The notes beneath the pieces were generated by a model that was given only the letters and a program-made list of their open reading frames with translations, had not been told where the DNA came from and ran no database searches. Positions 42,985-53,878 of a stretch of 64,000 nucleotides of DNA are shown piece by piece (within the stretch, counting starts at the first letter, position 1; each line of letters opens with the position of its first letter). The stretch spans positions 3,658,001 to 3,722,000 of the forward strand of contig NZ_JAUSXI010000001.1 in assembly GCF_030815865.1 (NCBI RefSeq). The letters are read 5' to 3'. This DNA comes from Arthrobacter globiformis. GTDB lineage: Bacteria; Actinomycetota; Actinomycetes; Actinomycetales; Micrococcaceae. Made by a program: the position numbers and the translations under genes.

Positions 42985-43416
42985 TCAGCGCCAGGTCCCC
43001 ACGCCGATGACCGGCCCGGCTTCAAGCCACGAGGACAAACCTGTATATGCGTCGAACTTCATGGCCAGGAAGACATCCTCCCCCTCGTACCGAAGTTCCA
43101 CGATCACCACATCGGGTTGCACCTTGACCAGCTCCGCCTCCGTGGGCTGGCGCCGGCCCAGCAGCTCAAGGGAGCTCCGTTTGAAGCGGTGGCGGGGCCG
43201 GACGCTCAGCGACAGCAGTTTGAACCACTCAAGCTCATTGTCCTGATAACGACAAACCCCCATCCGCCAGCTCTTTCCAGCCGTACGAATGGAGGCGTCC
43301 ACCGTGCCCAGGGCGCGCCGCAGGTTGAAGCGGCGCACCCCAAAAAGGCACAGCGTAAAAATCAGCACCGCAAACACGGTTGCTATGGCGATGAACGGAA
43401 AGGAAGTAACGTCCAT
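42985..43416 (-). CDS. DUF2550 family membrane-anchored protein
   Basis: 143 residues from the ATG at 43416. One N-terminal helix (FIAIATVFAVLIFTLCLFGV) is followed by a soluble domain with the conserved SWRMGVCRYQDNELEWFKLL and SWLEAGPVIGVGTW. The family lies directly after atpC in Actinobacteria (Rv1312 in M. tuberculosis); function unknown. Here it starts 10 bases after the atpC stop and is the last gene of the ATP synthase operon. Confidence 0.88.
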   Translation of the reverse strand: MDVTSFPFIAIATVFAVLIFTLCLFGVRRFNLRRALGTVDASIRTAGKSWRMGVCRYQDNELEWFKLLSLSVRPRHRFKRSSLELLGRRQPTEAELVKVQPDVVIVELRYEGEDVFLAMKFDAYTGLSSWLEAGPVIGVGTWR

Positions 43417-43426
43417 CAGGGTTGTG

Positions 43427-43711
43427 CTATCGGATCCCCGCAGTGGCCGCGTCACCCAGTTGGGCGTTGTCAGCAACAATTACCACCCGGTCGTTGTCGA
43501 CGGAGAAGAACCCGCCGTCAACATCGACGGCAATACGGTCGCCGGAAACCGGCTCGATTGCCAACTGACCCTCGGCCAAAATCGCCAGCACGGGCGAGTG
43601 GCCGGGCAAGATTCCGATCTCACCATCGCTGGTGCGGGCCTTGACCATCTTGGCCGCCCCGGACCACACGAAGTGGTCCGCTGCGACAATCTCAACCTCA
43701 AGCTCAGCCAT
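43427..43711 (-). CDS. atpC: ATP synthase epsilon subunit
   Basis: 94 residues from the ATG at 43711; the frame upstream is an atpD shadow. The beta-barrel domain is complete (ELEVEIVAADHFVWSGAAKM, GEIGILPGHSPVLAIL). The usual C-terminal helical hairpin is almost absent, so the subunit is about 40 residues shorter than E. coli epsilon. A short epsilon is found in other Actinobacteria and bears on how ATP hydrolysis is inhibited. It starts 1 base after atpD ends. Confidence 0.93.
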   Translation of the reverse strand: MAELEVEIVAADHFVWSGAAKMVKARTSDGEIGILPGHSPVLAILAEGQLAIEPVSGDRIAVDVDGGFFSVDNDRVVIVADNAQLGDAATAGIR

Positions 43712-43712
43712 A

Positions 43713-45239
<1,527 letters not shown>

Positions 45240-46130
45240 CTACGACGCGAGTGCGTCGGCGCCGGCCACGATTTCGGAAAGTTCCTGCGTAATCTCTGCC
45301 TGGCGGGCGGTGTTGCGCAGACGCGTGTACTTCTTGATGAGGTCCGTGGCGTTGTCGCCGGCGGATTTCATCGCCCGCTGCCGTGCAGCAAGTTCAGAAG
45401 CCGCTGCCTGCAGCATGGCCGCGAAAATGCGGGATTCGATGTAGCGCGGCAGCAGTGCGTTGAGCACCTGTTCCGGCTCCGGTTCGAACTCGTAAAGCGG
45501 CAGCAGTTCCGATTCGGAGGACGCCTGCTCTTCCACAACTTCGAGGGGAAGAAGTCGGATGACGGTCGGCTCCTGCGTCACCATAGACTTGAAGCGGGTG
45601 TACACAACGTGGATCTCGTCCACGCCGCCCTCTTCGAAGTCTGTGGCGAAGTCTTCGAGCAGGGCCGCGCCGATTTCCTTCGCCGTGGCGAACTCAGGGG
45701 CATCGGTGTTGCCGGTCCAGACGCGCCCATAGGGACGGTTCCGGAACTCAAAGTAAGCCTGCGCCTTGCGGCCCAGCAGGAACGTCTTGACTTCCTTGCC
45801 TTCGGCACGGAGCAATTCATTCAGGCCTTCGGCCTGCTTGAGCACGCCGGCGGAATACGAACCTGCAAGGCCGCGGTCTGAGGTGATGACCAGGACGGCG
45901 GCCCGGCGGATGTTCTCCGGCTCGGTAGTCAGGGGGTGGTCGATTTCGCTCTGGCTTGCGACAGCAGAAACAGCGCGCGTGATCGCGTTCGCGTAAGGCA
46001 GTGAAGCTGCCACCCGGGCACGGGCCTTGCCAATGCGCGAGGTAGCGATCAGTTCCATCGCCTTGAAGATCTTGCGCATCGACGTCGTCGAGCTGATCTT
46101 CTGACGGTAGACCCGGATCTGGGCTCCCAT
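45240..46130 (-). CDS. atpG: ATP synthase gamma subunit
   Basis: 296 residues. Central rotor shaft. N-terminal helix [20 protein letters not shown] and C-terminal helix [20 protein letters not shown], with [19 protein letters not shown] in the Rossmann part, are diagnostic. It lies 76 bases after atpA, in the standard order. Confidence 0.97.
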   Translation of the reverse strand: MGAQIRVYRQKISSTTSMRKIFKAMELIATSRIGKARARVAASLPYANAITRAVSAVASQSEIDHPLTTEPENIRRAAVLVITSDRGLAGSYSAGVLKQAEGLNELLRAEGKEVKTFLLGRKAQAYFEFRNRPYGRVWTGNTDAPEFATAKEIGAALLEDFATDFEEGGVDEIHVVYTRFKSMVTQEPTVIRLLPLEVVEEQASSESELLPLYEFEPEPEQVLNALLPRYIESRIFAAMLQAAASELAARQRAMKSAGDNATDLIKKYTRLRNTARQAEITQELSEIVAGADALAS

Positions 46131-46206
46131 ACTTATCCTTTCCTAAGATCCCGATGGCCGGGACTGCCGGACCCCCAGAGGGTTCCGGCAGTCCCTGCCA
46201 GCGAAA

Positions 46207-47844
46207 CTAGCGCTTCTGCCTGACGATTTTTTCCTGGTCGACCTGACCCTCCGAGATAGCTTCATGCTCCTCGTGGCCGGCGCCCACCAGCTGGTTGTCC
46301 CCCTCGCCGAAGAAGCCCTTCTTGAAGTCCACGATGGCGGTCTTCAGTGCTTCGACGGTGTCATCGCCCAGAACGTTGGTCTGAGCCAGCGTCGTGAGGA
46401 TGGAGGACTTGTGCTTGAGGTGGTCCAGGAATTCGGACTCGAAGCGGCTGATGTCCTCAACCGGAACGTCGTCCAGGTAGCCCTGGGTACCGGCCCAGAT
46501 GGACACAACCTGGTTCTCGATCGGGAACGGCGAGTACTGGCCCTGCTTGAGCAGTTCCATCAGGCGTGCACCGCGCGTCAGCTGCTGGCGGGATGCGGCA
46601 TCGAGGTCCGATGCGAACATCGCGAAGGCCTGCATGTCGCGGTACTGGGCAAGATCCAGCTTCAAGGTACCGGAGACCTTCTTCATGGACTTGACCTGGG
46701 CGGCACCGCCAACGCGGGATACCGAGACACCAACGTCAACAGCGGGGCGCTGGTTGGCGTTGAAGAGGTCCGACTGCAGGAAGATCTGGCCATCGGTGAT
46801 GGAGATCACGTTGGTTGGGATGTAGGCGGAAACGTCGTTTGCCTTGGTTTCGATGAGCGGCAGACCGGTCATCGAGCCTGCGCCGAGCTCGTCGGAGAGC
46901 TTGGCACAACGCTCCAGCAGGCGGGAGTGCAGGTAGAAGACGTCACCCGGGTAGGCTTCGCGTCCCGGCGGGCGGCGGAGCAGCAGTGACACCGCACGGT
47001 AGGCTTCGGCCTGCTTGGACAGGTCATCGAACACGATGAGGACGTGCTTGCCGCCGTACATCCAGTGCTGGCCGATGGCCGAACCGGCGTACGGTGCAAG
47101 GTACTTGAAGCCGGCCGGGTCAGAAGCCGGGGAGGCAACGATCGTGGTGTACTCGAGCGCTCCGTTGTCCTCCAGGGTCTGGCGGATTGCTGCGATCGTC
47201 GAAGCCTTCTGGCCGATCGCTACGTAAACGCAGCGAACCTGCTTAGTTACGTCACCGGAAGCCCAGTTGTCCTTCTGGTTGATGATGGTGTCGATGGCAA
47301 TGGCGGACTTGCCCGTCTGACGGTCACCAATGATCAGCTGGCGCTGGCCGCGGCCGATCGGAATCATGGCGTCGATGGCCTTCAGGCCGGTCTGCATCGG
47401 CTCGTGCACAGACTTGCGCTGGGTAACGCCCGGTGCCTGGAGTTCCAGGGCACGGGTGGTCTCGGCCTTGATCTCGCCGAGGTCGTCGATGGGCACACCC
47501 AGGGGGTCAACCACGCGGCCGAGGAAGGCGTCGCCCACCGGCACGGACAGAACCTGTCCGGTGCGGTGAACTTCCTGGCCCTCTTCGATACCGGTGAAGT
47601 CACCGAGGACGATGACACCGATCTCGCGCACGTCAAGGTTCTGGGCGAGGCCCAGGGTGCCGTCTTCGAAGCGAAGCAGCTCGTTCGCCATGACCGAGGG
47701 AAGGCCCTCAACACGGGCGATGCCGTCACTTGCGGCGGTCACACGGCCGACCTCTACGCGCTCTGCGTTTCCGGGTTCGTAGGACGCCGCGAATTCGTTC
47801 AACGCATTACGGACGTCGTCGGCGTTGATGGTCAATTCGGCCAT
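46207..47844 (-). CDS. atpA: ATP synthase alpha subunit
   Basis: 545 residues from the ATG at 47844; an in-frame ATG at 47877 is not needed. Nucleotide-binding motifs: [20 protein letters not shown] and [16 protein letters not shown]; the [20 protein letters not shown] stretch carries the arginine finger. The C-terminus is longer than E. coli by about 30 charged residues ([18 protein letters not shown]). Confidence 0.98.
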   Translation of the reverse strand: MAELTINADDVRNALNEFAASYEPGNAERVEVGRVTAASDGIARVEGLPSVMANELLRFEDGTLGLAQNLDVREIGVIVLGDFTGIEEGQEVHRTGQVLSVPVGDAFLGRVVDPLGVPIDDLGEIKAETTRALELQAPGVTQRKSVHEPMQTGLKAIDAMIPIGRGQRQLIIGDRQTGKSAIAIDTIINQKDNWASGDVTKQVRCVYVAIGQKASTIAAIRQTLEDNGALEYTTIVASPASDPAGFKYLAPYAGSAIGQHWMYGGKHVLIVFDDLSKQAEAYRAVSLLLRRPPGREAYPGDVFYLHSRLLERCAKLSDELGAGSMTGLPLIETKANDVSAYIPTNVISITDGQIFLQSDLFNANQRPAVDVGVSVSRVGGAAQVKSMKKVSGTLKLDLAQYRDMQAFAMFASDLDAASRQQLTRGARLMELLKQGQYSPFPIENQVVSIWAGTQGYLDDVPVEDISRFESEFLDHLKHKSSILTTLAQTNVLGDDTVEALKTAIVDFKKGFFGEGDNQLVGAGHEEHEAISEGQVDQEKIVRQKR

Positions 47845-47927
47845 CTGCAGTCCCTGCTCTCCTGTATTCGTGATCATCGTTGCTCACGATGACCGGGGTT
47901 TCTATCAGTTGTGTTGTGCTTGTCCGG

Positions 47928-48755
47928 CTAGCCGGCCAGCTGGCGCTGAAGGTCGTTCAGGCGGGTGAGGACCGAAGCGTCGAGCACTTCGTCCCCCACC
48001 TGAACGCGGATGCCACCGATCAGCCTGGGATCAACGTTGAAGTTGACCTTCAGCTCGCGTCCGTAGAGGGAGTTCAGTCCCTGCTGCAGACGGTTCTCCT
48101 GCGTCCCCGTGAGGGGACGCGTGACGCTGACCGTCGCAATCCAGCGCTGCTGGCGCTTGGCGGCGAGCTCGGCGAAACGGCTCACGAGCTTGGTTGCCTT
48201 GATGCCACGGGGCTGCGCGACCGCCTGTCCGATGAGGACCTTGGCTTCCTCACTTGCGGAAGGAACGAGCCTTTCGGCCAGGGCGATCTTTGCAGCAGCG
48301 CTGGCTTGCGGTTCAGACAGGGCGCGCTGCACATCGTGGTTGGCAGCCACGGCCTGGTTGAAGGAGAAAAGATCGTTCTCCAGCTCTTCCAGACCGGTGA
48401 TACCGGAGGCAGAAACGGCCGACTTGTTTTCAGCAACGGCGATGACCACCGTTGCGGCAAGCGTCTCGAGTGCATCGCCGATGTCTCGCGCCGATGCCCA
48501 GCGTGAGCTGGCCAGACCGGCTGCGATGTCCACGGCTTCGGCGGAAGCTTTTCCGCTGAAGAGCTGCTTGATCAACCCCGACTTTTCCTCACCGCTGCGG
48601 GAGGGGTCAGTCAGGGCGCGGCGCAAGCCAGCCGAGCTGTCTACCGCTCCCAGGATCCCGAAAAGTTCCTTTGCCAACTGCAGCGATGCAAACGGAAGCT
48701 TTGGCTCCAGCTCGGTCAGCGCCTTGGTCAGCGATTCGCTCGATACACCTGCCAT
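47928..48755 (-). CDS. atpH: ATP synthase delta subunit
   Basis: 275 residues, about 95 more than E. coli delta, as is usual for Micrococcales. The C-terminal half is recognisable: TVSVTRPLTGTQENRLQQGL and VNFNVDPRLIGGIRVQVGD. It is part of the peripheral stalk. Unlike mycobacteria, b and delta are not fused: atpF ends exactly where atpH begins (1-base overlap). Confidence 0.95.
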   Translation of the reverse strand: MAGVSSESLTKALTELEPKLPFASLQLAKELFGILGAVDSSAGLRRALTDPSRSGEEKSGLIKQLFSGKASAEAVDIAAGLASSRWASARDIGDALETLAATVVIAVAENKSAVSASGITGLEELENDLFSFNQAVAANHDVQRALSEPQASAAAKIALAERLVPSASEEAKVLIGQAVAQPRGIKATKLVSRFAELAAKRQQRWIATVSVTRPLTGTQENRLQQGLNSLYGRELKVNFNVDPRLIGGIRVQVGDEVLDASVLTRLNDLQRQLAG

Positions 48756-49312
48756 TACTTAGCTACACCTGCGTTCTGGGTCTCCAGATCAGCCAGGAAG
48801 CGGTCAACGACGCGTGCTGCACGTGCGTCGTCCTCGAGGGTTTCCCCAACGATGCGGCCCGCAAGCGTGGTGGCAAGGGTGCCCACCTCCGAACGCAGCG
48901 ACACAACGGCCGCTTGGCGCTCGGATTCGATCTGCGCGTGTGCCTGAGCGGTGATGCGTGCAGACTCTGCTGCAGCCTTCTCCTTCAGTTCCGCCAGGAT
49001 CAGGGCGCCTTCGGCACGTGCTTCCTCACGGATACGGTTTGCCTCAGCACGGGCATCAGTGAGCTGCTGCTTGTACTCTTCGAGTGCAGCGGAAGCCTCA
49101 GCCTGAGCCTTCTCAGCCTTGGCTATGCCGCCCTCGATGGCCTCGGCACGCTCTGCAAACGTCTTCTCGAACATCGGGACAACGAACTTGACCACGATGA
49201 AAAAGAGGACAGCAAAGCCGGCGAGGACGACGCCCATTTCCCAAAGATTGGGAACGAGCGGGTTAGCCGCCTCGGCGCCTTCAGTGGCGGCTGAGATGAT
49301 CAGCTGATTCAT
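48755..49312 (-). CDS. atpF: ATP synthase b subunit
   Basis: 185 residues. An N-terminal membrane helix (LWEMGVVLAGFAVLFFIVVK) is followed by a long Ala/Glu coiled coil (EGGIAKAEKAQAEASAALEE onward), the peripheral stator stalk. Lies between atpE and atpH in the standard order. Confidence 0.96.
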   Translation of the reverse strand: MNQLIISAATEGAEAANPLVPNLWEMGVVLAGFAVLFFIVVKFVVPMFEKTFAERAEAIEGGIAKAEKAQAEASAALEEYKQQLTDARAEANRIREEARAEGALILAELKEKAAAESARITAQAHAQIESERQAAVVSLRSEVGTLATTLAGRIVGETLEDDARAARVVDRFLADLETQNAGVAK

Positions 49313-49365
49313 ATTTCACCCGTCCTTATCTACTCGGTTCTGAATGTTCGCTTGGTTCTGAAGGT

Positions 49366-49584
49366 TTACTTGAGAACGAAAGCGAAGACCAGGCCCAGGA
49401 TGGCGAGGGCTTCAGTCAGCGCAAGGCCGAGGAATGCGATCGGCTGCAGAACGCGCTGGGCTTCCGGCTGACGTGCCACACCGTTGATGTAGGCGGCGAA
49501 CACGAGACCCACACCGATACCACCGCCGATGGCCGAGAGACCGTAGCCGATGAGGTTGAGGGAGCCGTTGATGGAGCCTTCCAT
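49366..49584 (-). CDS. atpE: ATP synthase c subunit
   Basis: 72 residues from the ATG at 49584 (GAAAGGAAG ahead). Two helices form a hairpin with the ARQPE loop (37-41) and the ion-carrying glutamate in LTEALAILG (E58). The residue after it is alanine and no glutamine lies opposite in helix 1, so a proton rather than sodium ring is expected (inference). Confidence 0.97.
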   Translation of the reverse strand: MEGSINGSLNLIGYGLSAIGGGIGVGLVFAAYINGVARQPEAQRVLQPIAFLGLALTEALAILGLVFAFVLK

Positions 49585-49662
49585 TTTTCTTCCTTTCAAG
49601 ATGCCATGTATATGGCAGGTTGTTTGGGTTGCTTCATCCCCACGAGGGGAAGTTTGAGGTGC

Positions 49663-50463
49663 CTAGTGGCTGTCGGCGTGGAGTGCGCCTTCAATATAGA
49701 TCGCAGTCAGCAGTGTGAACACGTACGCCTGCAGCGCCATGATCAGCGCTTCCAGCATGTACATGGCAATCGCACCTGCGAGAACCAGCACAGAGGTGCC
49801 CTTGAGAAGGACGTTCTCCTGCATGACGAGGTATTCGATGCCCGAACCGGCAATCATGACAATCAGGTGACCGGCCAGCATGGTGGCGAAGAGACGCAGG
49901 CTGTGCGTGACCGGACGGACCAGGAAGTTGGAGATGATCTCGATCGGAATGACGATCGGGAGGATGTAGACCGGGACACCAGAGGGAACGGTAGCGAGCT
50001 TGAAGTAGCGCAGGCCGTTCTTCTTGATGCCGATGCCGATCCAGGTGACGTACACGATGGCTGCCAGCACGTAGGCGCCGCCGACGTGCGAGAAGCTCGG
50101 GAGCTGGATCACCGGGATTGCCCCGTAGATGTTGTTCACCAGGATGAAGAAGAACAGGCTAAACAGCAGCGGGACATACTTGATGAAGTCCCTGCCGCCG
50201 ATGATGTCCTTGGCGATGCTGTTGCGGACGAAGCCGTAGGCGGCCTCCCCTGCGAACTGCAGCTTGCCGGGAACGAGCTGCTGCTTCCGCGCAGCGAGCA
50301 CAAAGAATGTGGCGATGATGACGACGGACAGGATAACCAGCAGCATCTGCTTGGAGAATCCGTCTGCCGCACCCCACGGCAGGATTGCCGGCAGGTGCAT
50401 TTCTTCAATTCCGGGAGGTGTGAACTCTCCTGAATTTTGGGCCGGGAGCGCAAGCGCGATCAA
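49663..50463 (-). CDS. atpB: ATP synthase a subunit
   Basis: 266 residues, five or six helices. The channel arginine is in the penultimate helix region THSLRLFATMLAGHLIVMIA. The N-terminus GEFTPPGIEEMHLPAILPWG is periplasmic and typical of actinobacterial AtpB. Confidence 0.96.
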   Translation of the reverse strand: MIALALPAQNSGEFTPPGIEEMHLPAILPWGAADGFSKQMLLVILSVVIIATFFVLAARKQQLVPGKLQFAGEAAYGFVRNSIAKDIIGGRDFIKYVPLLFSLFFFILVNNIYGAIPVIQLPSFSHVGGAYVLAAIVYVTWIGIGIKKNGLRYFKLATVPSGVPVYILPIVIPIEIISNFLVRPVTHSLRLFATMLAGHLIVMIAGSGIEYLVMQENVLLKGTSVLVLAGAIAMYMLEALIMALQAYVFTLLTAIYIEGALHADSH

Positions 50464-50544
50464 CGCGTTTCCTCTCTGCAGTGTCCATCGTTGGGCGTTG
50501 GTAAGGTTCCGGCGCGCGTCATGCTTGCCCTCCCCCTCGTGAAA

Positions 50545-50883
50545 TTATTTGGCATTACTGTTCCCGTCCTCGGACGGGCCGCTGGCTGCACCGCTCCCGC
50601 CAGTTGGTTTCCTTGAACTGGTGAGGCCGTGCATATGGGACAGATAGAACCCTCCCGCAGCTCCAAGCAGAGCGCCTACGAGCACAATCCAGCGGGTTCC
50701 CCACAGATAATCCAGTCCCCACCCTATCAAACTCCAGACGATGATTCCGCCAATTATGTAGCTAAAGACGGCCATTCCAGCGTTGTAACCGCCGTCGGAA
50801 TTTACGCCTGGTACAGCGCCATGTCCGGGCGTCGGTTCGGGTGTTCCAGGCTCGTTTTTTCCGGGGTTGTTGTGCTTGGTCAT
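50545..50883 (-). CDS. AtpZ/AtpI-like small membrane protein of the ATP synthase operon
   Basis: 112 residues. Pro/Gly-rich N-terminus, then two helices, AVFSYIIGGIIVWSLIGWGL and WIVLVGALLGAAGGFYLSHM, as in the AtpZ/AtpI family, which helps c-ring assembly or carries Mg/Ca ions in some bacteria. It ends with a hydrophilic Ser/Gly tail. It starts where the upstream gene stops (1-base overlap) and is 81 bases ahead of atpB. Confidence 0.82.
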   Translation of the reverse strand: MTKHNNPGKNEPGTPEPTPGHGAVPGVNSDGGYNAGMAVFSYIIGGIIVWSLIGWGLDYLWGTRWIVLVGALLGAAGGFYLSHMHGLTSSRKPTGGSGAASGPSEDGNSNAK

Positions 50884-51380
50884 CAGTGTTGCTCACCGTT
50901 CGACTTGGGGTCGCTGTCCGGTTCGGGGTCGTTGAAGATCTGCAGCCGGGCTTTGCTGAAACCGTAGATCTCGGCAGCCTGCCACGTGACCACGGCCACG
51001 ACGGCACCTATGACGAACCAGCGGCCGTGCAGCCAGTCGGGAGCACCAACGGCGAACAGCACCACGGCGAAACCGATGACCTTGACGAAGTAAGTCGCCA
51101 CGAACAGACCGACGGCGCCTGATGGGTTATTGCGCCCCACAAAGTGTCCGATCAGCAGGCTGATCGCGAAGAACACGACCACCAACAGGCCGCCGAGGCT
51201 GCTGGACACAACACCGGTCCAGCCGTTCAGCAGCACAGCCACCACACCGGTAAGGACCAGGGCGCCGCAGGAGACTGCCGAACTGAGTCCGAGCAGGCCG
51301 AGCCAAAGCGACCGTGTGGGCCCGGAGACGCCAACGGATCCCTTGCCGGACGCAGGTCCGGGCTCGGCGTTGGAGGTCAT
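50883..51380 (-). CDS. AtpI-like four-helix membrane protein, first gene of the atp cluster
   Basis: 165 residues from the ATG at 51380. Four hydrophobic segments with LGGLLVVVFFAISLLIGHFV and FVATYFVKVIGFAVVLFAVG; acidic tail. It occupies the position of Rv1303 of M. tuberculosis, between wecA and atpB, and belongs to the ATP synthase I-like group. Role probably in assembly of the rotor ring (inference from the family). Confidence 0.8.
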   Translation of the reverse strand: MTSNAEPGPASGKGSVGVSGPTRSLWLGLLGLSSAVSCGALVLTGVVAVLLNGWTGVVSSSLGGLLVVVFFAISLLIGHFVGRNNPSGAVGLFVATYFVKVIGFAVVLFAVGAPDWLHGRWFVIGAVVAVVTWQAAEIYGFSKARLQIFNDPEPDSDPKSNGEQH

Positions 51381-51470
51381 GCGAACCAATCTTCGGGGCA
51401 GGGTGGAGTGGTGCAGGAAAGACCTGCACCTGAATTCTACACGAGATAGAAATTTTCCGAAAAGCGCGTA

Positions 51471-52592
51471 TTACTGCGGTGTTGGCCCTACTCCGGTGTC
51501 ATCACCGCGGCGGCTCAGGTACGGCCAGGCCGTGACCAGGCCCATGACCAGGGTGGCGGCAACCATGAGGGCCAGCACCACCTGCCAGGGGTAGACGGCA
51601 AAGGCCAGACCACCGAAAGACAGCACCGCCGCCCACAGATACAGCAGCATGACCGCGGTGCGGTGCGAGTACCCGATGTCCATGAGCTTGTGGTGCAGGT
51701 GCCCGCGGTCGGCGGACCACGGTGAGCGCCCGACTGCGGTGCGCCGCACCACCGCAAGGCACAGGTCCAGGAGCGGCAGGAACAGCACGGCAAACGGCAG
51801 CAGGATGGGGATGATCGTGGGGATACCGTTGACACGATCATAAAGGCCCGAGGTGATCTGCCCGGTCGAGACCACACCGGCCGACGCCATGAGCAGGCCT
51901 ATCAGCATCGCGCCGGAATCGCCCATGAAAATCTTCGAAGGAAACCAGTTGTGTGGCAGGAAGCCCAGGCAACTGCCCACTAGGACCGCCGTCAGCAGCG
52001 TGGCCAGGTCGGAACGGTCCAGGATCGGCGCGTTCCGGTGGACCCAGTAGGCGGTGAGGAAGAACGCGGATCCGCCGATGATGGCCACCCCGGCGGCCAG
52101 CCCGTCGAGCCCGTCGATGAAGTTGAACGCGTTCATCGTGACGACGATGAGGCCGGTGGTGAGGACGATGTTGATCGGGTCCGAGTCGAAGCGGATCGGT
52201 TCCGGAATGAACGGGATGATGGTCATCCGCACACCCCAGACGGCTACCACGAGCGCGGCGACAGCCTGCCCGATCAGCTTGACCCACCAGCGAAGATCCA
52301 GCAGGTCGTCCGCCACTCCCACCAGCACGATGACGGCGGCGCCCGCCAGCACACCCCACGGAGCACCGTTGTTCCGGAAGATGTCTTTGACGAAGAAGGA
52401 TTGGCTTGCCACGGCCAGCGCCACCAGCACGCCGGCGAATATCCCCAGCCCGCCGAGCCGCGAGACCGGGCTTGAATGCATGTCCCGGCTGCGGATCGGG
52501 GCGAACAGCTCAAGCCGGTTACCGATCAGCCGTGCACCCCATGTGGCCCCGTAGGACACGAGCGCCGCCGTCACCATCATGGACAGGTACAT
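51471..52592 (-). CDS. wecA: Undecaprenyl/decaprenyl-phosphate N-acetylglucosamine-1-phosphate transferase (WecA/TagO type)
   Basis: 373 residues from the ATG at 52592, about 11 helices. MraY/WecA superfamily motifs: HSSPVSRLGGLGIFAGVLVA, VGVADDLLDLRWWVKLIGQ (DD pair), NAFNFIDGLDGLAAGVA, the KIFMGDSGAMLIGLLMASAG loop, and the HLHHKLMDIGYSHRT cytosolic histidine motif typical of WecA/TagO rather than MraY. It loads GlcNAc-1-P on the lipid carrier to begin a wall glycopolymer. Same position as Rv1302. Confidence 0.93.
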   Translation of the reverse strand: MYLSMMVTAALVSYGATWGARLIGNRLELFAPIRSRDMHSSPVSRLGGLGIFAGVLVALAVASQSFFVKDIFRNNGAPWGVLAGAAVIVLVGVADDLLDLRWWVKLIGQAVAALVVAVWGVRMTIIPFIPEPIRFDSDPINIVLTTGLIVVTMNAFNFIDGLDGLAAGVAIIGGSAFFLTAYWVHRNAPILDRSDLATLLTAVLVGSCLGFLPHNWFPSKIFMGDSGAMLIGLLMASAGVVSTGQITSGLYDRVNGIPTIIPILLPFAVLFLPLLDLCLAVVRRTAVGRSPWSADRGHLHHKLMDIGYSHRTAVMLLYLWAAVLSFGGLAFAVYPWQVVLALMVAATLVMGLVTAWPYLSRRGDDTGVGPTPQ

Positions 52593-52925
52593 GATCACGG
52601 CGCGGCCACCATTCCCAGAGGGCCGTACATGCTGCGGGTGCAGTGCATAGTGCTGGCGCAGTGGCCATGCTGCAGGCTATGCGGATGCGGATTCGGGGTC
52701 AGTCCGGGCGGACCATGCGGGCTCGATACGTGTGAATCTGACGTGCAATAAATGAAACTTCTCCGTCGCCATGCGCGCACAGACAGGCAGTGCATAGTGC
52801 CTGACGGGGCTGTATTACAGTGGACTCTAGTCAAGATACTAACGCCAACGGGTACATCGCTTCGCGTCACACGGCCATACGCCGGCGGGAAACTTGCCGA
52901 CGGCTGTGCTGAAAGGATCCCCGTA
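52593..52925. promoter_or_regulatory. Divergent wecA/GT2 control region with 14-bp repeats
   Basis: 333 bases without a gene. The 14-mer GCAGTGCATAGTGC occurs twice, at 52640-52653 and 52787-52800, 147 bases apart; each contains the direct half-sites GTGC-ATA-GTGC. One copy lies near each divergent gene. A region rich in TACTAAC/TAGTCAAG near 52828-52841 may be the GT2 promoter. A single regulator controlling both wall genes is a reasonable inference. Confidence 0.5.
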
Positions 52926-53822
52926 ATGCCAGTGTCGGTCGCAGTTGCCGCCGTGACGTTTGACCGTCCCCATGAGCTCGCCGTCCTGCTGAGGGCCATC
53001 AACGGGCAGACGGCCCGCGTGTCGACAATCTGCCTCGTTGACAGTGGCACGGTTCCCGCGAAGGACGTGGCCGCCCAGCATGCAAATGTGGACTACATCC
53101 GCTCGGAAGCCAATCTTGGTGGTGCCGGGGGCTTCTCCCTTGCGGCGCTCAAGGCCGTGGCCAGCGGCGCCGATTGGGTCTGGATGATGGACGACGACGC
53201 CGAGCCGGCGGACGCCGAGTGCCTGGCCACGCTGATCCGGGAAGCGGAGGCGCGGGACCTGGAAGCTGTTGTGCCCCTGGTGGTAGCTCCGGGGCATCCC
53301 GACCAACTCTCCTTCTTCTTCCGGCTGGACGGCAAGGTCTCCCACGACCGGGCCGCACTGGAGAAGGTGGGGTTCCTGCCGAACGACGGCCATTTCTTCA
53401 ACGGCGCCCTCATCCGCTCCGATGTCTTCTTCAAGGTGGGCCTGCCGGACATGCGCCTCTTCATCCGCGGCGACGAGGTGGACTTCACCATCCGGCTGCG
53501 CAAGGCAGGCATCCGTTTCGGCACCGTTACCACGGCTGCGATCATGCACCCGCACGCTTTTTCCGAAACGAAGCACGTGTTTGGTGCCCGCTGGCACGTC
53601 ATCGTCCCGGAGGGCGCGTTCAAGCGCTACTACTACTACCGCAACCGCGGCTACCTTATTCGCCGCCACTTCCGCGTGAAGTCCCTGGTGGCCGATGTTG
53701 GCGGCTACCTCGGCTATTTCCTCCGCCGGGGCGATCTCCGCGGGCTGGCGGACTGGTTCCGGGCGTTCTCCACGGGGCTGCGCGGCAAGGGATTTGGCCC
53801 GCTGAAGGACCAGAAGTTCTAA
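52926..53822 (+). CDS. Glycosyltransferase family 2
   Basis: 298 residues from the ATG at 52926, preceded by GAAAGGA; the frame is open upstream but without domain support. GT-A fold: VAAVTFDRPHELAVLLRAIN, NLGGAGGFSLAALKAVASGA, the DxD-type WVWMMDDDAEPADAE, and the base IRGDEVDFTIRLRKAGIRF. The NLGGAGGF signature is shared with galactofuranosyl- and rhamnosyl-transferases of actinobacterial walls. Sugar and acceptor are unknown. Divergent from wecA. Confidence 0.87.
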   Translation: MPVSVAVAAVTFDRPHELAVLLRAINGQTARVSTICLVDSGTVPAKDVAAQHANVDYIRSEANLGGAGGFSLAALKAVASGADWVWMMDDDAEPADAECLATLIREAEARDLEAVVPLVVAPGHPDQLSFFFRLDGKVSHDRAALEKVGFLPNDGHFFNGALIRSDVFFKVGLPDMRLFIRGDEVDFTIRLRKAGIRFGTVTTAAIMHPHAFSETKHVFGARWHVIVPEGAFKRYYYYRNRGYLIRRHFRVKSLVADVGGYLGYFLRRGDLRGLADWFRAFSTGLRGKGFGPLKDQKF

Positions 53823-53878
53823 CGTAGGCGGGCCGCGCAACCTGTTTTGCCCGGCGCGCCTGCCCTGTTCTGTCGGCC

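Noticed and set aside
53823..53878. Possible terminator between GT2 and the WecG-type gene
   Set aside because: GGCGGGC/GGCGCGCC-like segments pair poorly; no convincing stem or T-run.
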